Assembly (NCBI RefSeq): GCF_003312915.1
Contig: NZ_CP030261.1
Span: forward strand, 1,240,001 to 1,304,000
Reading direction: 5' to 3'
DNA from: Flavobacterium fluviale
GTDB taxonomy: Bacteria > Bacteroidota > Bacteroidia > Flavobacteriales > Flavobacteriaceae
DNA length: 64,000 nucleotides
Numbering within the stretch: the stretch's first letter is position 1; each line of letters starts with the position of its first letter. The notes below the pieces were generated by a model. It saw nothing but the letters and a program-made list of their open reading frames with translations, searched no databases and was not told the origin of the DNA. Made by a program: the position numbers and the translations under genes. Of the stretch, positions 36,511 to 46,416 are shown piece after piece.

Positions 36511-37578
36511 ATGAAGAAAATAATTATAACAATCGTAATCATAGCCGTAGCATTTTTCGGGATTAGCTACATTTTAAATAAAAATAAGGCAGAAAACGAA
36601 GGTAAAACTGCAATCGTAGCAGAGAAAAATGCTGCGGTTTCTGTAAAAGTAGCAACAGTTAAAACAGAAGATGTTAATCTTGGTTTTACTGCAAATGGAA
36701 ACTTTGCTCCAATTCAAGAATTAACTTTTTCTGCAGAGAAATCTGGAAAAGTAATTAGTGTGTTAGCTAAAGAAGGTGATTATGTAAGAGTTGGACAAAC
36801 ATTATTAACCGTAAGAGGTGATGTTATCAATGTAAGTGCACAACAAGCTCAGGCAGTTTATCAAAACGCAAAATCTGATTATGCGAGATACGAAAATGCT
36901 TTTAAAACTGGCGGTGTTACAAAACAACAGTTAGATCAGGCAAAATTGGCTTTGACAAATGCTCAGTCTAGTTTGACACAAGCGAATATTAATGTTGGAG
37001 ATACTAAAGTAAAAGCGCCAATTAACGGATACATCAATAAAAAATATATTGAGCCAGGATCTATTTTAGCAGGAATGCCGGCAACTGCTTTGTTTGATAT
37101 CGTAAACGTTTCTAAATTAAAATTGACTGTTACAGTTAACGAAAGCCAGGTAGCAAGTTTAAAATTAGGAAATACTGTAAATATTACAGCAAGCGTTTAT
37201 CCTGATAAAACTTTCTCTGGAAAAATCACTTTCATTGCTTCAAAAGCAGATGCTTCTTTAAACTTTCCAGTTGAAATTGAAATCACAAATAATGCAAATA
37301 ACGACTTAAAAGCAGGTATGTACGGAACTGCAAACTTTGGTGCAAATAACCAAAAACAAAACTTGAAAGTGGTTCCTAGAAATGCATTTGTTGGAAGTGT
37401 AAGCAGCAACGAAATTTTCGTGGTTGAAAATAACGTGGCAAAATTGAAAAAAGTGGTTGCTGGAAGAATCTTAGGAGACAAAGTTGAAATCATCAATGGT
37501 TTGAATGACGGAGATACTGTAATTGTTACAGGTCAAATCAATTTACAAGACGGAAATACAGTAGAAATTATTAAGTAA
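36511..37578 (+). CDS. RND efflux periplasmic adaptor (membrane fusion protein)
   Basis: This 355-residue adaptor links the RND pump to the TolC channel. It has one N-terminal membrane anchor (MKKIIITIVIIAVAFFGISY) and a lipoyl/biotinyl half (SAEKSGKVISVLAKEGDYVR). A helical hairpin (about 105-150) and the second lipoyl half (KAPINGYINKKYIEPGSILAG) follow, then a barrel domain. It sits directly between tolC and the pump gene. Confidence 0.93.
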   Translation: MKKIIITIVIIAVAFFGISYILNKNKAENEGKTAIVAEKNAAVSVKVATVKTEDVNLGFTANGNFAPIQELTFSAEKSGKVISVLAKEGDYVRVGQTLLTVRGDVINVSAQQAQAVYQNAKSDYARYENAFKTGGVTKQQLDQAKLALTNAQSSLTQANINVGDTKVKAPINGYINKKYIEPGSILAGMPATALFDIVNVSKLKLTVTVNESQVASLKLGNTVNITASVYPDKTFSGKITFIASKADASLNFPVEIEITNNANNDLKAGMYGTANFGANNQKQNLKVVPRNAFVGSVSSNEIFVVENNVAKLKKVVAGRILGDKVEIINGLNDGDTVIVTGQINLQDGNTVEIIK

Positions 37579-37690
37579 GCTTTAAGCTATAGGCAAGAAG
37601 CTTTTTAAAAGCTTAAAGCCTAGAGCCTAAAAACAAGATATGAAATTAAACCTTAAAGCTTAAAGCCTACAGCCTAAAGCCTATAGCATT
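37579..37690. repeat. Array of AGCCTA/TTAAAGC short repeats
   Basis: The 120-base gap between the adaptor and the pump gene is built from short words: AAGCTTAAAGCCTA, AGCCTAAAGCCTATAG and their inverse (AAGCTATAGGC). It is a low-complexity intergenic repeat. No gene or terminator is seen. Confidence 0.55.
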
Positions 37691-37698
37691 AAAAAAAT

Positions 37699-40600
37699 AT
37701 GAAATTAGCCGAAATATCCATAAAACGTCCGTCGTTAGTAATTGTATTGTTTACAATTCTGATTCTTGGTGGATTGTTCAGTTACAGCCAGTTAGGCTAC
37801 GAGCTGATCCCAAAATTCGAAACCAATGTTATTACGGTTTCAACTGTTTATCCGGGTGCTTCTCCAAGCGAGGTTGAAAATACCGTAACAAAGAAAATTG
37901 AGGATGCGATTGCGTCTTTGGAAAATATCAAAAAAATTGACTCGAAATCTTATGAGAGTTTATCTGTAGTATCAATTACATTGCTTTCTACTGCAAATGT
38001 TGATATTTCGATGAATGATGCGCAGCGAAAAATTAATGCGATTTTGAGTGATCTTCCAGATGATGCTGATCCGCCTTCGTTAACCAAATTCTCTTTGAGT
38101 GATTTACCAATTATGACGCTAGGTGCGAATGGTAAAATGGACGAAGCTGCTTTTTATGATTTGATTGATAAAAAGATTGCTCCAGTTTTATCTCGTGTGC
38201 AAGGTGTTGCTCAGGTAAATATTATTGGCGGGCAGGAACGTGAGATCCAAGTAAACCTTGACGCAGTAAAAATGCAAGGGTACGGACTTTCTGTTCCTCA
38301 AGTTCAGCAGACAATTTTAACTTCGAATCTGGATTTCCCTACGGGTAACATTCAAACTCGTAATCAAAAAATATTAATTCGTTTAGCGGGTAAATATAAA
38401 AATGTTGAGGAATTAAGAAATTTAGTAGTTTCTTCACAAGACGGAATTCAAGTTCGTTTAGGAGATATTGCTGATGTTCAAGATACACAAAAAATCGCGG
38501 AAAAAATTGCGCGTGTTGATCAAAAAAGTGCAATTGTACTTCAAATTGTAAAACAATCAGATGCAAATGCCGTTGCGGTAAGTGAGCAGTTGGTTAAAAC
38601 AATCAAAACATTAGAGAGCGATTACAAATCAGCTCAATTGAAATTAGATGTCGCAAAAGACAGTACTGTATTTACATTAGAAGCAGCAGATTCTGTTGTA
38701 CACGATTTATTAATCGCGGTTATTCTGGTAGCATTTGTAATGTTGTTCTTCTTGCACAGTATTAGAAACTCATTAATCGTAATGGTATCTATTCCTGCGT
38801 CTTTGATTGCTACATTTATTGGAATCTATTTATTAGGTTACACGCTTAACTTGATGAGTTTGCTTGGTTTATCTCTTGTTGTTGGTATCCTTGTGGATGA
38901 TGCCATCGTGGTATTGGAGAATATTTACCGACACATGGAGATGGGTAAAAGTAAAATTCGTGCTTCTTATGATGGAACTGCCGAAATTGGTGGTACAGTA
39001 ACTTCGATTACATTAGTAATTGTGGTGGTATTCTTACCAATTGCAATGAGTACCGGATTGGTATCTAACATTATTACACAATTCTGTGTTACGGTAATTA
39101 TATCAACAATGTTCTCATTATTAGCTTCATTTACTATTATTCCGTGGTTGTCTTCACGTTTTGGAAAATTAGAGCATATTGAAGGTAAAAACATTTTCGG
39201 AAAAGTTATTCTTGGTTTCGAAAGCTATTTAACTCGTTTTACGAACTGGATATCAGACCTATTGAACTGGTGTTTAGATCACTATATTAAAACTATTGTA
39301 GTTGTATTAGTAATGTTCTTTGGATCGATCTTCTGGTTAATGGGAGGAGGTTATATTGGAGGAGAGTTCTTCGCATCATCTGATAGTGGTGAGTTCTTAG
39401 TGCAGATTGAGATGCCAAAAGATGCTTCGTTAGAGCAGACTAACTTTATGACGCAAAAAGCAGAAGCTTTCTTAAAAGGAGAGAAATATGTTTTCAGCCA
39501 AATTACAACTGTTGGACAAACCAGTGAAGGTTTAGGAGCTGCACAGGCAACTGCGTACAAAGCAGAGATCGACGTTAAAATGATCGAACAAAAAGATCGT
39601 ACAGATGATGCCAACGTTTATGCTGCTAAAACAAAACGTAAGCTGGAAAAAATCTTAGTTGGAGCTAAAGTAAAAACGGTTCCTGTAGGTATTTTGGGTA
39701 CTGCTGAGGACGCTACTTTAGGTTTGATCGTAACAGGGCCAAACGTAGAAAGTGCAATGAAATTTGCTAAAATGGCAGAGGCTGAATTACGTACTATTCC
39801 TGGAACAACTGAGATTAAATTAACAGTTGAAGACGGAAACCCAGAGATTAACGTTCAGGTTGACAGAGATAAAATGGCTGCCTTAGGATTAACTCTTCAA
39901 ACAGTTGGTTTAACCATGCAGACAGCTTATAGTGGTAATACCGACGGTAAATTTAGAGCTGGTGAATATGAATACGATATCAACATCAAATACAACGAAT
40001 TTGATAGAAAAAACATTACCGATGTTAGTAATTTGATTTTTGTAAACAATGCAGGCCAGCAAATTAAATTAAACCAATTTGCTACAATTACAGAAGGTTC
40101 TGGACCAAGTAAATTAGAGCGTAGAGATAAAACTGCTTCTGTAACCGTACAAGGTCAGAACGTTGGGGTGCCAGCAGGAACAATTGTAACACAATGGCAA
40201 GAAAAGCTAGATAAATTGCAAAAACCAACAGGAGTTAATTACATCTGGGGTGGTGACCAAGAAAACCAATCAGAAGGTTTTGGTACATTAGGAATTGCAT
40301 TATTAGCGGCTATTATTTTGGTTTACCTTGTAATGGTTGGTTTATATGATAGTTTTGTTCACCCGTTTGTAGTATTATTTGCAATTCCGCTTTCATTTAT
40401 TGGAGTTTTATTTGCATTGGCATTAACAAACAATACATTGAACATCTTTACAATTCTAGGGGTCATTATGTTGATTGGTCTGGTGTGTAAGAATGCGATC
40501 ATGCTTGTCGATTATACTAATCAGCGAAGAGCGGCTGGAGAATCGATTAGAACAGCATTAATTCAGGCTAACCACGCGCGTTTACGTCCGATCTTAATGA

Positions 40601-40875
40601 CAACAATTGCGATGGTGTTTGGTATGTTCCCAATTGCATTAGCAGCTGGAGCTGGAGCAGAATGGAAAAACGGATTGGCTTGGGTAATTATTGGAGGTTT
40701 GATCTCGTCATTATTCCTTACATTAATTGTAGTTCCTGTAATCTATGATATTATGGAGAAAATCATTAGAAAATTCTCTAAAGGAGAAAAAATCGATTAC
40801 GAAGCTGAAATGGTTGCCGATTATGAGCATACAGAATTAAGTGAAGACGGTTTTAATCCGAAACATACACACTAA
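37699..40875 (+). CDS. RND family multidrug efflux permease
   Basis: This inner-membrane pump exports drugs or other small hydrophobic molecules using the proton gradient. At 1058 residues it has the normal HAE1/AcrB-type layout: helix 1, a large periplasmic domain, helices 2-6 (GLSLVVGILVDDAIVVLENI, with the helix-4 Asp pair), a second periplasmic domain, and helices 7-12 (GVIMLIGLVCKNAIMLVDY). It completes the tetR-tolC-adaptor-pump operon and is followed by a terminator. The substrate is unknown. Confidence 0.94.
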   Translation: MKLAEISIKRPSLVIVLFTILILGGLFSYSQLGYELIPKFETNVITVSTVYPGASPSEVENTVTKKIEDAIASLENIKKIDSKSYESLSVVSITLLSTANVDISMNDAQRKINAILSDLPDDADPPSLTKFSLSDLPIMTLGANGKMDEAAFYDLIDKKIAPVLSRVQGVAQVNIIGGQEREIQVNLDAVKMQGYGLSVPQVQQTILTSNLDFPTGNIQTRNQKILIRLAGKYKNVEELRNLVVSSQDGIQVRLGDIADVQDTQKIAEKIARVDQKSAIVLQIVKQSDANAVAVSEQLVKTIKTLESDYKSAQLKLDVAKDSTVFTLEAADSVVHDLLIAVILVAFVMLFFLHSIRNSLIVMVSIPASLIATFIGIYLLGYTLNLMSLLGLSLVVGILVDDAIVVLENIYRHMEMGKSKIRASYDGTAEIGGTVTSITLVIVVVFLPIAMSTGLVSNIITQFCVTVIISTMFSLLASFTIIPWLSSRFGKLEHIEGKNIFGKVILGFESYLTRFTNWISDLLNWCLDHYIKTIVVVLVMFFGSIFWLMGGGYIGGEFFASSDSGEFLVQIEMPKDASLEQTNFMTQKAEAFLKGEKYVFSQITTVGQTSEGLGAAQATAYKAEIDVKMIEQKDRTDDANVYAAKTKRKLEKILVGAKVKTVPVGILGTAEDATLGLIVTGPNVESAMKFAKMAEAELRTIPGTTEIKLTVEDGNPEINVQVDRDKMAALGLTLQTVGLTMQTAYSGNTDGKFRAGEYEYDINIKYNEFDRKNITDVSNLIFVNNAGQQIKLNQFATITEGSGPSKLERRDKTASVTVQGQNVGVPAGTIVTQWQEKLDKLQKPTGVNYIWGGDQENQSEGFGTLGIALLAAIILVYLVMVGLYDSFVHPFVVLFAIPLSFIGVLFALALTNNTLNIFTILGVIMLIGLVCKNAIMLVDYTNQRRAAGESIRTALIQANHARLRPILMTTIAMVFGMFPIALAAGAGAEWKNGLAWVIIGGLISSLFLTLIVVPVIYDIMEKIIRKFSKGEKIDYEAEMVADYEHTELSEDGFNPKHTH

Positions 40876-40879
40876 TAGT

Positions 40880-41072
40880 TTTAATTTTCAATACTGAAAT
40901 TCCAAAGTCCGAATTTGGAATTTCCCCATTAGAATCCCAAGTTCCTTCAATTAGGAATTTGGGATTTTTTTGATTCTTGAAAAATATAGAGATAATTTTA
41001 AATCATTTAATAATGAAATTCAAGTTCCTTCAAATTTGAATTTGGAATTTTAGTATTGGAATTTAAGCCTTG
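40880..41072. repeat. GGAATTT/AAATTCC short repeats
   Basis: The gap after the RND gene contains many copies of GGAATTT or its complement, such as AATTCCAAAG, AATTTGGAATTT, ATTTGAATTTGGAATTTT and ATTGGAATTT. The same words fill 49670-49830. Confidence 0.55.
40933..40971 (+). terminator. Terminator of the RND efflux operon
   Basis: The stem AATCCCAAGTTCCT / AGGAATTTGGGATT (14 bp, one G-T pair) with loop TCAATT is followed by seven T. It is partly made of GGAATTT-type repeat material. Confidence 0.7.
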
Positions 41073-41137
41073 AGATTTGGATTTTTTTATTGTTAATTTA
41101 AAAATCTGTTTATTTGCATCACCTTACTAAACTTACT

Positions 41138-42355
41138 ATGCTACAAAAAGATAAATCTGCGGCAATTGGTTTTATTTTCATAACCATGTTAATTGACATT
41201 ACAGGATGGGGAATTATTATACCTGTAATTCCAAAATTAATTGAAGAATTGATTCACGGTGACATCAGCGAAGCGGCAAAAATAGGAGGCTGGTTAACTT
41301 TCGCGTATGCGATAACCCAATTTGTTTTTGCTCCTGTAATTGGGAATTTAAGTGATAAATTCGGAAGGAGACCCATTATATTAATCTCACTTTTCGGATT
41401 TTCATTAGACTATATTTTACTTGCTTTTTCTCCCACAATTGTCTGGCTTTTTATAGGAAGAATTATCGCCGGAGTTACCGGAGCCAGTATTACAACTGCT
41501 TCAGCATATATTGCAGATGTGAGTACAGCCGAAAATAGAGCTAAAAACTTCGGATTGATTGGTGCCGCTTTTGGCTTAGGTTTTATAATCGGACCAGTTA
41601 TTGGCGGATTATTAGGGCAATATGGGTCAAGAGTTCCTTTTTACGCAGCAGCGGTTTTGTGTATGGTAAACTTCCTTTACGGTTTTTTTATTTTACCAGA
41701 GTCTTTGAAAAAAGAAAATCGCAGACCTTTTGACTGGAGACGTGCCAATCCTGTTGGGGCTATCTTAGGATTAAGAAAATATCCAACTTTAATTGGCTTA
41801 ATTGCAGCGATATTTTTATTGTATGTAGGTTCTCATGCCGTACAAAGTAACTGGAGCTTTTTTACCATTTATCAGTTTAATTGGGATGAGAGAATGATCG
41901 GAATTTCATTAGGTATAATTGGTCTCTTAGTTGGAGTGGTACAAGGCGGATTAGTTCGTTTTATTAACCCGAGATTAGGAAACGAAAAAAGTGTTTATAT
42001 AGGATTGGCTTTATACACAATTGGAATGCTTTTGTTTGCTTTTGCAACAGAAAGCTGGATGATGTTTGTATTCTTAATTCCATATTGTCTTGGCGGAATT
42101 GCCGGCCCAGCTCTGCAGTCAGTTGTGGCCAGTAAAGTGGAACCAAGCGAGCAGGGAGAAATTCAGGGAACCTTAACCAGTTTAATGAGTGCTTCTTCTA
42201 TTATTGGTCCGCCTACGATGGCAAATACCTTTTACTTTTTCACGCATGATGATGCACCGTTTAAATTTGCTGGAGCACCTTTTATTTTGGGAGGTGTTTT
42301 AATGTTATTGAGTACGGTTGTGGCTTATTTTTCGTTGAGGAAACATAGGGCTTAA
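41138..42355 (+). CDS. Tet/TCR-type MFS transporter
   Basis: This 405-residue protein has 12 helices and the MFS signature GNLSDKFGRRPIILISLFGF between helices 2 and 3. Its start LIDITGWGIIIPVIPKLIEEL and PEVLRRENR-like loop (here LPESLKKENRRPFDW) are typical of TetA-like drug exporters. The ATG at 41138-41140 was chosen, since the only upstream start is a TTG at 41114 that lies in the likely promoter. No tetR partner is adjacent, so tetracycline as substrate is not established. Confidence 0.87.
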   Translation: MLQKDKSAAIGFIFITMLIDITGWGIIIPVIPKLIEELIHGDISEAAKIGGWLTFAYAITQFVFAPVIGNLSDKFGRRPIILISLFGFSLDYILLAFSPTIVWLFIGRIIAGVTGASITTASAYIADVSTAENRAKNFGLIGAAFGLGFIIGPVIGGLLGQYGSRVPFYAAAVLCMVNFLYGFFILPESLKKENRRPFDWRRANPVGAILGLRKYPTLIGLIAAIFLLYVGSHAVQSNWSFFTIYQFNWDERMIGISLGIIGLLVGVVQGGLVRFINPRLGNEKSVYIGLALYTIGMLLFAFATESWMMFVFLIPYCLGGIAGPALQSVVASKVEPSEQGEIQGTLTSLMSASSIIGPPTMANTFYFFTHDDAPFKFAGAPFILGGVLMLLSTVVAYFSLRKHRA

Positions 42356-42413
42356 AAAAAATACCAGTAAATTTTAAATTTCATTAAATATTAATCTCAT
42401 TTAACGCAATTTA

Positions 42414-43865
42414 TCATGCCCAAAAAGGGATGTATTTTTTGTATTTTCGGGAATTACTTAGTGGATCATCGTCTTTTATTAAGCCCTCACTTATCGTGTC
42501 TTTTATAATTCTTGAAGCTATGGCGGAATTTTGTTCCTCAATTTGGAAGCGTTCACGTAAGCTTTGGTTTGTCATTATGTCATTTGAAACATAACATAGA
42601 CAAGCATGTTGGTAACATGCTCTGACCTTATCTTTCTTGTCTAAATGGTTAAGTTCTTTATAGCTAAACATAGTAATTCTTGTTCTTTTTTCTGAAACTA
42701 TGAAATCAACAGCAGGTAATTGGAACATCTCGTTATAAAAAATAACTTTATCAATACCACTTCCTTTTTCTTCGCAGATTCCAAATCTCCTCAAGACATC
42801 AGCTAATTTTTCATTTCGAGAAATATATTCGTCAATAAAGCGTTGTGGAGTTATAAGTGGAAGTCCTGGATTTGAAATTTCAATTCGATCTGAAAATATT
42901 TCGATCATCGGAAATCCTTTTTCATTAAAATCTTGATGAATTAAAGCATTTGCTACTAATTCTCTTATTGCGATTTCAGGATACATTTTTGTTTCTTTTC
43001 TAAAAGCCTTTCCTATTTCTTCGTTTGCTGGTAACTGCCCATTAATCCAGTCAATTAACCCGTCAAAACCAACAGCATATCCTCTTTTGCCTATTTGTTC
43101 TCTTATTGTCTCAACTTTATTTTTTCCTTTATAAACAATTACTCTTACTGCTTTTCTTCCTATTTCATCAAATTCTTCAAGATTTTTGGCTAGTAGAATA
43201 GCTCCTAATTTTGTTATATCGTAAAGTTCTTTATTCTTTTTTATAAATTTTTCAGAAATAAATTTATCAATTACACCTTTTTGAGTATTTGGATATGGAA
43301 GTTTTAATAGTTCAAAATAAGTTTGAGAATTTAGTAAGCTTATTATTTCAGAAGATGTAACATTTGCTTTAGCGACACGATTTTCTAAAGGCTTGTCTGG
43401 AGCTTTTCTCCAGATTTTCCCTTCTTTCTCGGGGAATTCACTTAGTTTTCGGGTATAACTGCCAATTCTAATATATGATGTATGTAAAAAATCTACTGGG
43501 CGGTTTTCTGCACATGGGATTATAATCATAGATATATTTATTCCGTCGTCATATTCAAATTCATGAAACCTGAAATCTATTTTAGGGGCTAGTCGATTCA
43601 TTAACCAACTTTCTAATTCGTCACCACCTTTTTTATGTGATTTTATTTTGAAAGTGGTTCCAATAACTTTATGAGTTTTATCTTCAACTCCGAAGATTAG
43701 ATAACCAAATGGGTGGTTGTGTAAGCATGCGCCATTTGAAAGTGCGGAAATACGTTCGCCAATTTCCTCAGCGGAATGAAAATTCAATTTGAATTCAACC
43801 CATTCACTTTCATTTGGCTGTTTAATTAAGTCGTTTACTATATTTATTAACTTTTTTTGTTCCAT
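42414..43865 (-). CDS. AlbA/Schlafen-domain putative transcriptional regulator (COG2865-like)
   Basis: This 483-residue protein has an N-terminal AlbA_2/Schlafen DNA-binding domain (about 15-130, ESEWVEFKLNFHSAEEIGER and FGYLIFGVEDKTHKVIG). A GHKL ATPase-like C-terminal region follows (IAIRELVANALIHQDFNEKG, EIFSDRIEISNPGLPL), then a winged-helix tail. Proteins of this type are annotated as predicted ATP-dependent regulators, and their targets are mostly unknown. The ATG at 43863-43865 was chosen over a TTG two codons earlier. Two 20-bp boxes near its start suggest autoregulation. Confidence 0.82.
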   Translation of the reverse strand: MEQKKLINIVNDLIKQPNESEWVEFKLNFHSAEEIGERISALSNGACLHNHPFGYLIFGVEDKTHKVIGTTFKIKSHKKGGDELESWLMNRLAPKIDFRFHEFEYDDGINISMIIIPCAENRPVDFLHTSYIRIGSYTRKLSEFPEKEGKIWRKAPDKPLENRVAKANVTSSEIISLLNSQTYFELLKLPYPNTQKGVIDKFISEKFIKKNKELYDITKLGAILLAKNLEEFDEIGRKAVRVIVYKGKNKVETIREQIGKRGYAVGFDGLIDWINGQLPANEEIGKAFRKETKMYPEIAIRELVANALIHQDFNEKGFPMIEIFSDRIEISNPGLPLITPQRFIDEYISRNEKLADVLRRFGICEEKGSGIDKVIFYNEMFQLPAVDFIVSEKRTRITMFSYKELNHLDKKDKVRACYQHACLCYVSNDIMTNQSLRERFQIEEQNSAIASRIIKDTISEGLIKDDDPLSNSRKYKKYIPFWA

Positions 43866-43867
43866 AA

Positions 43868-43887
43868 TCAAATAACCATCAAATAAG
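43868..43887. promoter_or_regulatory. TCAAATAA-N4-TCAAATAA box, start-proximal
   Basis: TCAAATAACCATCAAATAAG ends 3 bases from the start codon of the AlbA-domain gene. Its near copy (19 of 20 bases) lies at 43934-43953. Each box holds two direct half-sites 12 bases apart, like a dimer-binding operator. Confidence 0.5.
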
Positions 43888-43933
43888 AAAGCCTTGATTT
43901 TATTGGCTTTCTGTGTAAAAATACTTCAATTTG

Positions 43934-43953
43934 TCAAATAACGATCAAATAAG
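43934..43953. promoter_or_regulatory. TCAAATAA-N4-TCAAATAA box, upstream copy
   Basis: TCAAATAACGATCAAATAAG differs from the 43868-43887 box at one base. The two boxes flank a hairpin (AGAAAGCC / GGCTTTCT, 43886-43912) in the leader of the AlbA-domain gene. Confidence 0.5.
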
Positions 43954-44034
43954 ATCCTTATTTTATTTATTTTTGTTAATAACTTTATGTTGTTTTTTCA
44001 GTATAATTTATTAATCGAATTTTTTTGAGAGTTT

Positions 44035-44472
44035 TTACTTCAAATACAAATAATGGTTAAAATAATCAATAATTGCCTTTCCTTCCAATAAAACATCGGC
44101 ACCAATAATACCGTGAACAGGTTTGGCTTTAAAAGATTCCAAAGCTTCGTTTACATGCGAAAGATCAAAAATTACAATGCTGAAGTCCTTGTTTTTCCAA
44201 GATCCTAACTGCAATTTGTTTTGAGACGAAATCTGCGTTTTCATTCCGCTGCCACCGGCTCCAGATGCTTTTGTTTTTGAGTTTTTTGCAGCCAATTCAA
44301 AAAGTTCAATACTTTCAAAACCCACGCAGGTGTTGGACGCGCCGGTATCTAAAATGAAATTTCCAGATATACCGTTAATTTTGGCTTTAATCTGCAAATG
44401 CTGTGTTTTAGTGATTTTGAATTTTATTTTTTTGTAATCCTCTTTTTTGAGAATCTCATGAAGATTTTCCAT
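44035..44472 (-). CDS. Retropepsin-like aspartic protease domain protein
   Basis: This 145-residue protein is a single retropepsin-type fold with the active-site triplet FILDTGASNTCVG near residue 40 and the second signature HGIIGADVLLEGKAIIDY near the C-terminus. One such half works as a homodimer. No signal peptide is seen. The ATG at 44470-44472 was chosen because the frame above it starts only with TTG. Substrate and role are unknown, and the gene stands alone. Confidence 0.82.
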   Translation of the reverse strand: MENLHEILKKEDYKKIKFKITKTQHLQIKAKINGISGNFILDTGASNTCVGFESIELFELAAKNSKTKASGAGGSGMKTQISSQNKLQLGSWKNKDFSIVIFDLSHVNEALESFKAKPVHGIIGADVLLEGKAIIDYFNHYLYLK

Positions 44473-44744
44473 TTCTGTAATGATTGAAATCCAAAAATAA
44501 ACCAATTACTACCAAAAAACTAACGATACAGGATATAATTTGCAGGTTTTTATTGCTCATTTAACACGCTGGAGTACATTAATTTTTTTGCAAAAAAGAT
44601 CGAATATTCTAATTCTAAAGAAGTAATTAATAAAATAAATTTTGTTTTTACGTGAAGCCGTAAGATAATTAGGATTTTTAATTTTAAATTCGATCTGTTT
44701 TTCTAACTAACCCAAAAAAAACTTAACCAAACTAACCATTGTAA

Positions 44745-46406
44745 ATGAAGAAAATTACGCTGCTTCTTTTTATCATTTTTTCTCAAACCATTTTTAGCGC
44801 AGGCAAAATTACTGAAACCGAAAAGCTTTCTGCAACCTGCAAAGTCTGGGGGTTTTTGAAATATTATCATCCGAAAGTTGCTGGAGGAGAAGTTAATTGG
44901 AACGATCAATTAGTAGAAAAACTTCCTAAAATAGAAAAAGCGCAGACAAAAGAAGAGTTTTCACTAATACTAGAAAATTGGATTGATGATTTAGGACCAG
45001 TAAAAGAAACAGCGCCAATTGCAGTACCAAAAGATGTAAAATTTTTTGACAAGAATTTCGATTTAAGTTGGTTTAATAATAAGCTGTTTTCTAAAAGACT
45101 TTCGAAGAAATTAAAATTTATTGAAGACAATAGATTTCAAGGTGAGCAGTTTTACATATACGGAGTAGAAAATGCTGGGAATGTTGGTTTGAGAAATGAA
45201 AATCTTAAGCATCCGGATTTTACATATAAGAATTCAAAACTTCGAATGGTATTTATGTATTGGAATTTAGTAGAATATTTTTTTCCGGATAAATATTTAA
45301 TGGATCAGAAATGGGATATTACTTTAGAAAAAATCATACCACTTGTAATTAAAGCAGATAATCAGGATGATTTTTATGAAGTAATGAGAAAATTGGTATC
45401 AAAAATTAATGACAGTCATACGGAGTTTTATGCTTATACAAATGCAGCAACGCCAAAAATAAGAAACTACTTTCCAGGCTACGGTAAGATCATTGATGAT
45501 AAACTTATAGTTACAGAAATTTTGGCTGATAGTCTGGCTCAGGCAGATGATATAAAAGTTGGTACCGTAATTACAAAAATAAACGATAAAACAATAGAGG
45601 AGCTTATCGCAGAGAATAGAGATTTTATTTGTGCTTCAAATGAACCTAAATATTTAGATAAACTGGCAGAGAAAATTTTAAGAAGTTACACTGATGATAA
45701 AATAAAAGTAGAGTTTTTTAAAAACGATAATTATGAGACAAAAACAATGGTTTGGTATAATTATCATGATTCGCACAGAAATGAATTTAAAAAAGGAGCA
45801 CGAAAAAAGAAGGAAAAATTTAAGCTTTTAGATCATAATATCGGTTATGTTGATATGGGTGTTATTGGCGTTAAAAATATTCCAGATATGATTGAAGCAC
45901 TAAAAAACACTAAAGCAATTGTTTTTGATATGAGAAATTATCCTAAGGGGACTTTTGAAGCAATAGGAAATTTTTTAAATCCACAAGAAAAGAAATTTGC
46001 AATTTACACACATCCAGATTTAAGCTATCCAGGACGATATAAATGGAGCGAAGGAACTTCAATAGGTTTTGATAATAAGGAGTATTATAAAGGTAAAGTG
46101 GTTATTTTGCTGAATGAAAAAGCACAAAGTCAGGCAGAATGGACTGCGATGTGTTTTCAAACGGCCGGAAATACAACAATTGTTGGAAGTCAAACTTCTG
46201 GTGCAGACGGAAATGTTTCCATATTTGATTTCGAAGGATTTAATACACAGTTCTCAGGAATTGGCGTTTATTATCCAGACGGACGCGAAACACAAAGAAT
46301 TGGCATCATTCCTGATATTGAAATAAAACCAACCATAAAAGGAATTCAGGAAGGAAAAGATGAGGTTTTAGATCGTGCCATATTGTTTATTGAAACTGGA
46401 AAATAG
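44745..46406 (+). CDS. S41 family (C-terminal-processing-like) peptidase
   Basis: This 553-residue secreted peptidase has a signal peptide (MKKITLLLFIIFSQTIFSAG) and an N-terminal helical region. A PDZ-like segment lies near 245-330 (LADSLAQADDIKVGTVITKI). The C-terminal S41 domain has the probable nucleophile Ser in EKAQSQAEWTAM (near residue 462). The catalytic Lys was not pinned down. It may trim misfolded periplasmic proteins. It has no obvious operon partners. Confidence 0.82.
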   Translation: MKKITLLLFIIFSQTIFSAGKITETEKLSATCKVWGFLKYYHPKVAGGEVNWNDQLVEKLPKIEKAQTKEEFSLILENWIDDLGPVKETAPIAVPKDVKFFDKNFDLSWFNNKLFSKRLSKKLKFIEDNRFQGEQFYIYGVENAGNVGLRNENLKHPDFTYKNSKLRMVFMYWNLVEYFFPDKYLMDQKWDITLEKIIPLVIKADNQDDFYEVMRKLVSKINDSHTEFYAYTNAATPKIRNYFPGYGKIIDDKLIVTEILADSLAQADDIKVGTVITKINDKTIEELIAENRDFICASNEPKYLDKLAEKILRSYTDDKIKVEFFKNDNYETKTMVWYNYHDSHRNEFKKGARKKKEKFKLLDHNIGYVDMGVIGVKNIPDMIEALKNTKAIVFDMRNYPKGTFEAIGNFLNPQEKKFAIYTHPDLSYPGRYKWSEGTSIGFDNKEYYKGKVVILLNEKAQSQAEWTAMCFQTAGNTTIVGSQTSGADGNVSIFDFEGFNTQFSGIGVYYPDGRETQRIGIIPDIEIKPTIKGIQEGKDEVLDRAILFIETGK

Positions 46407-46416
46407 TTAAAATTTA

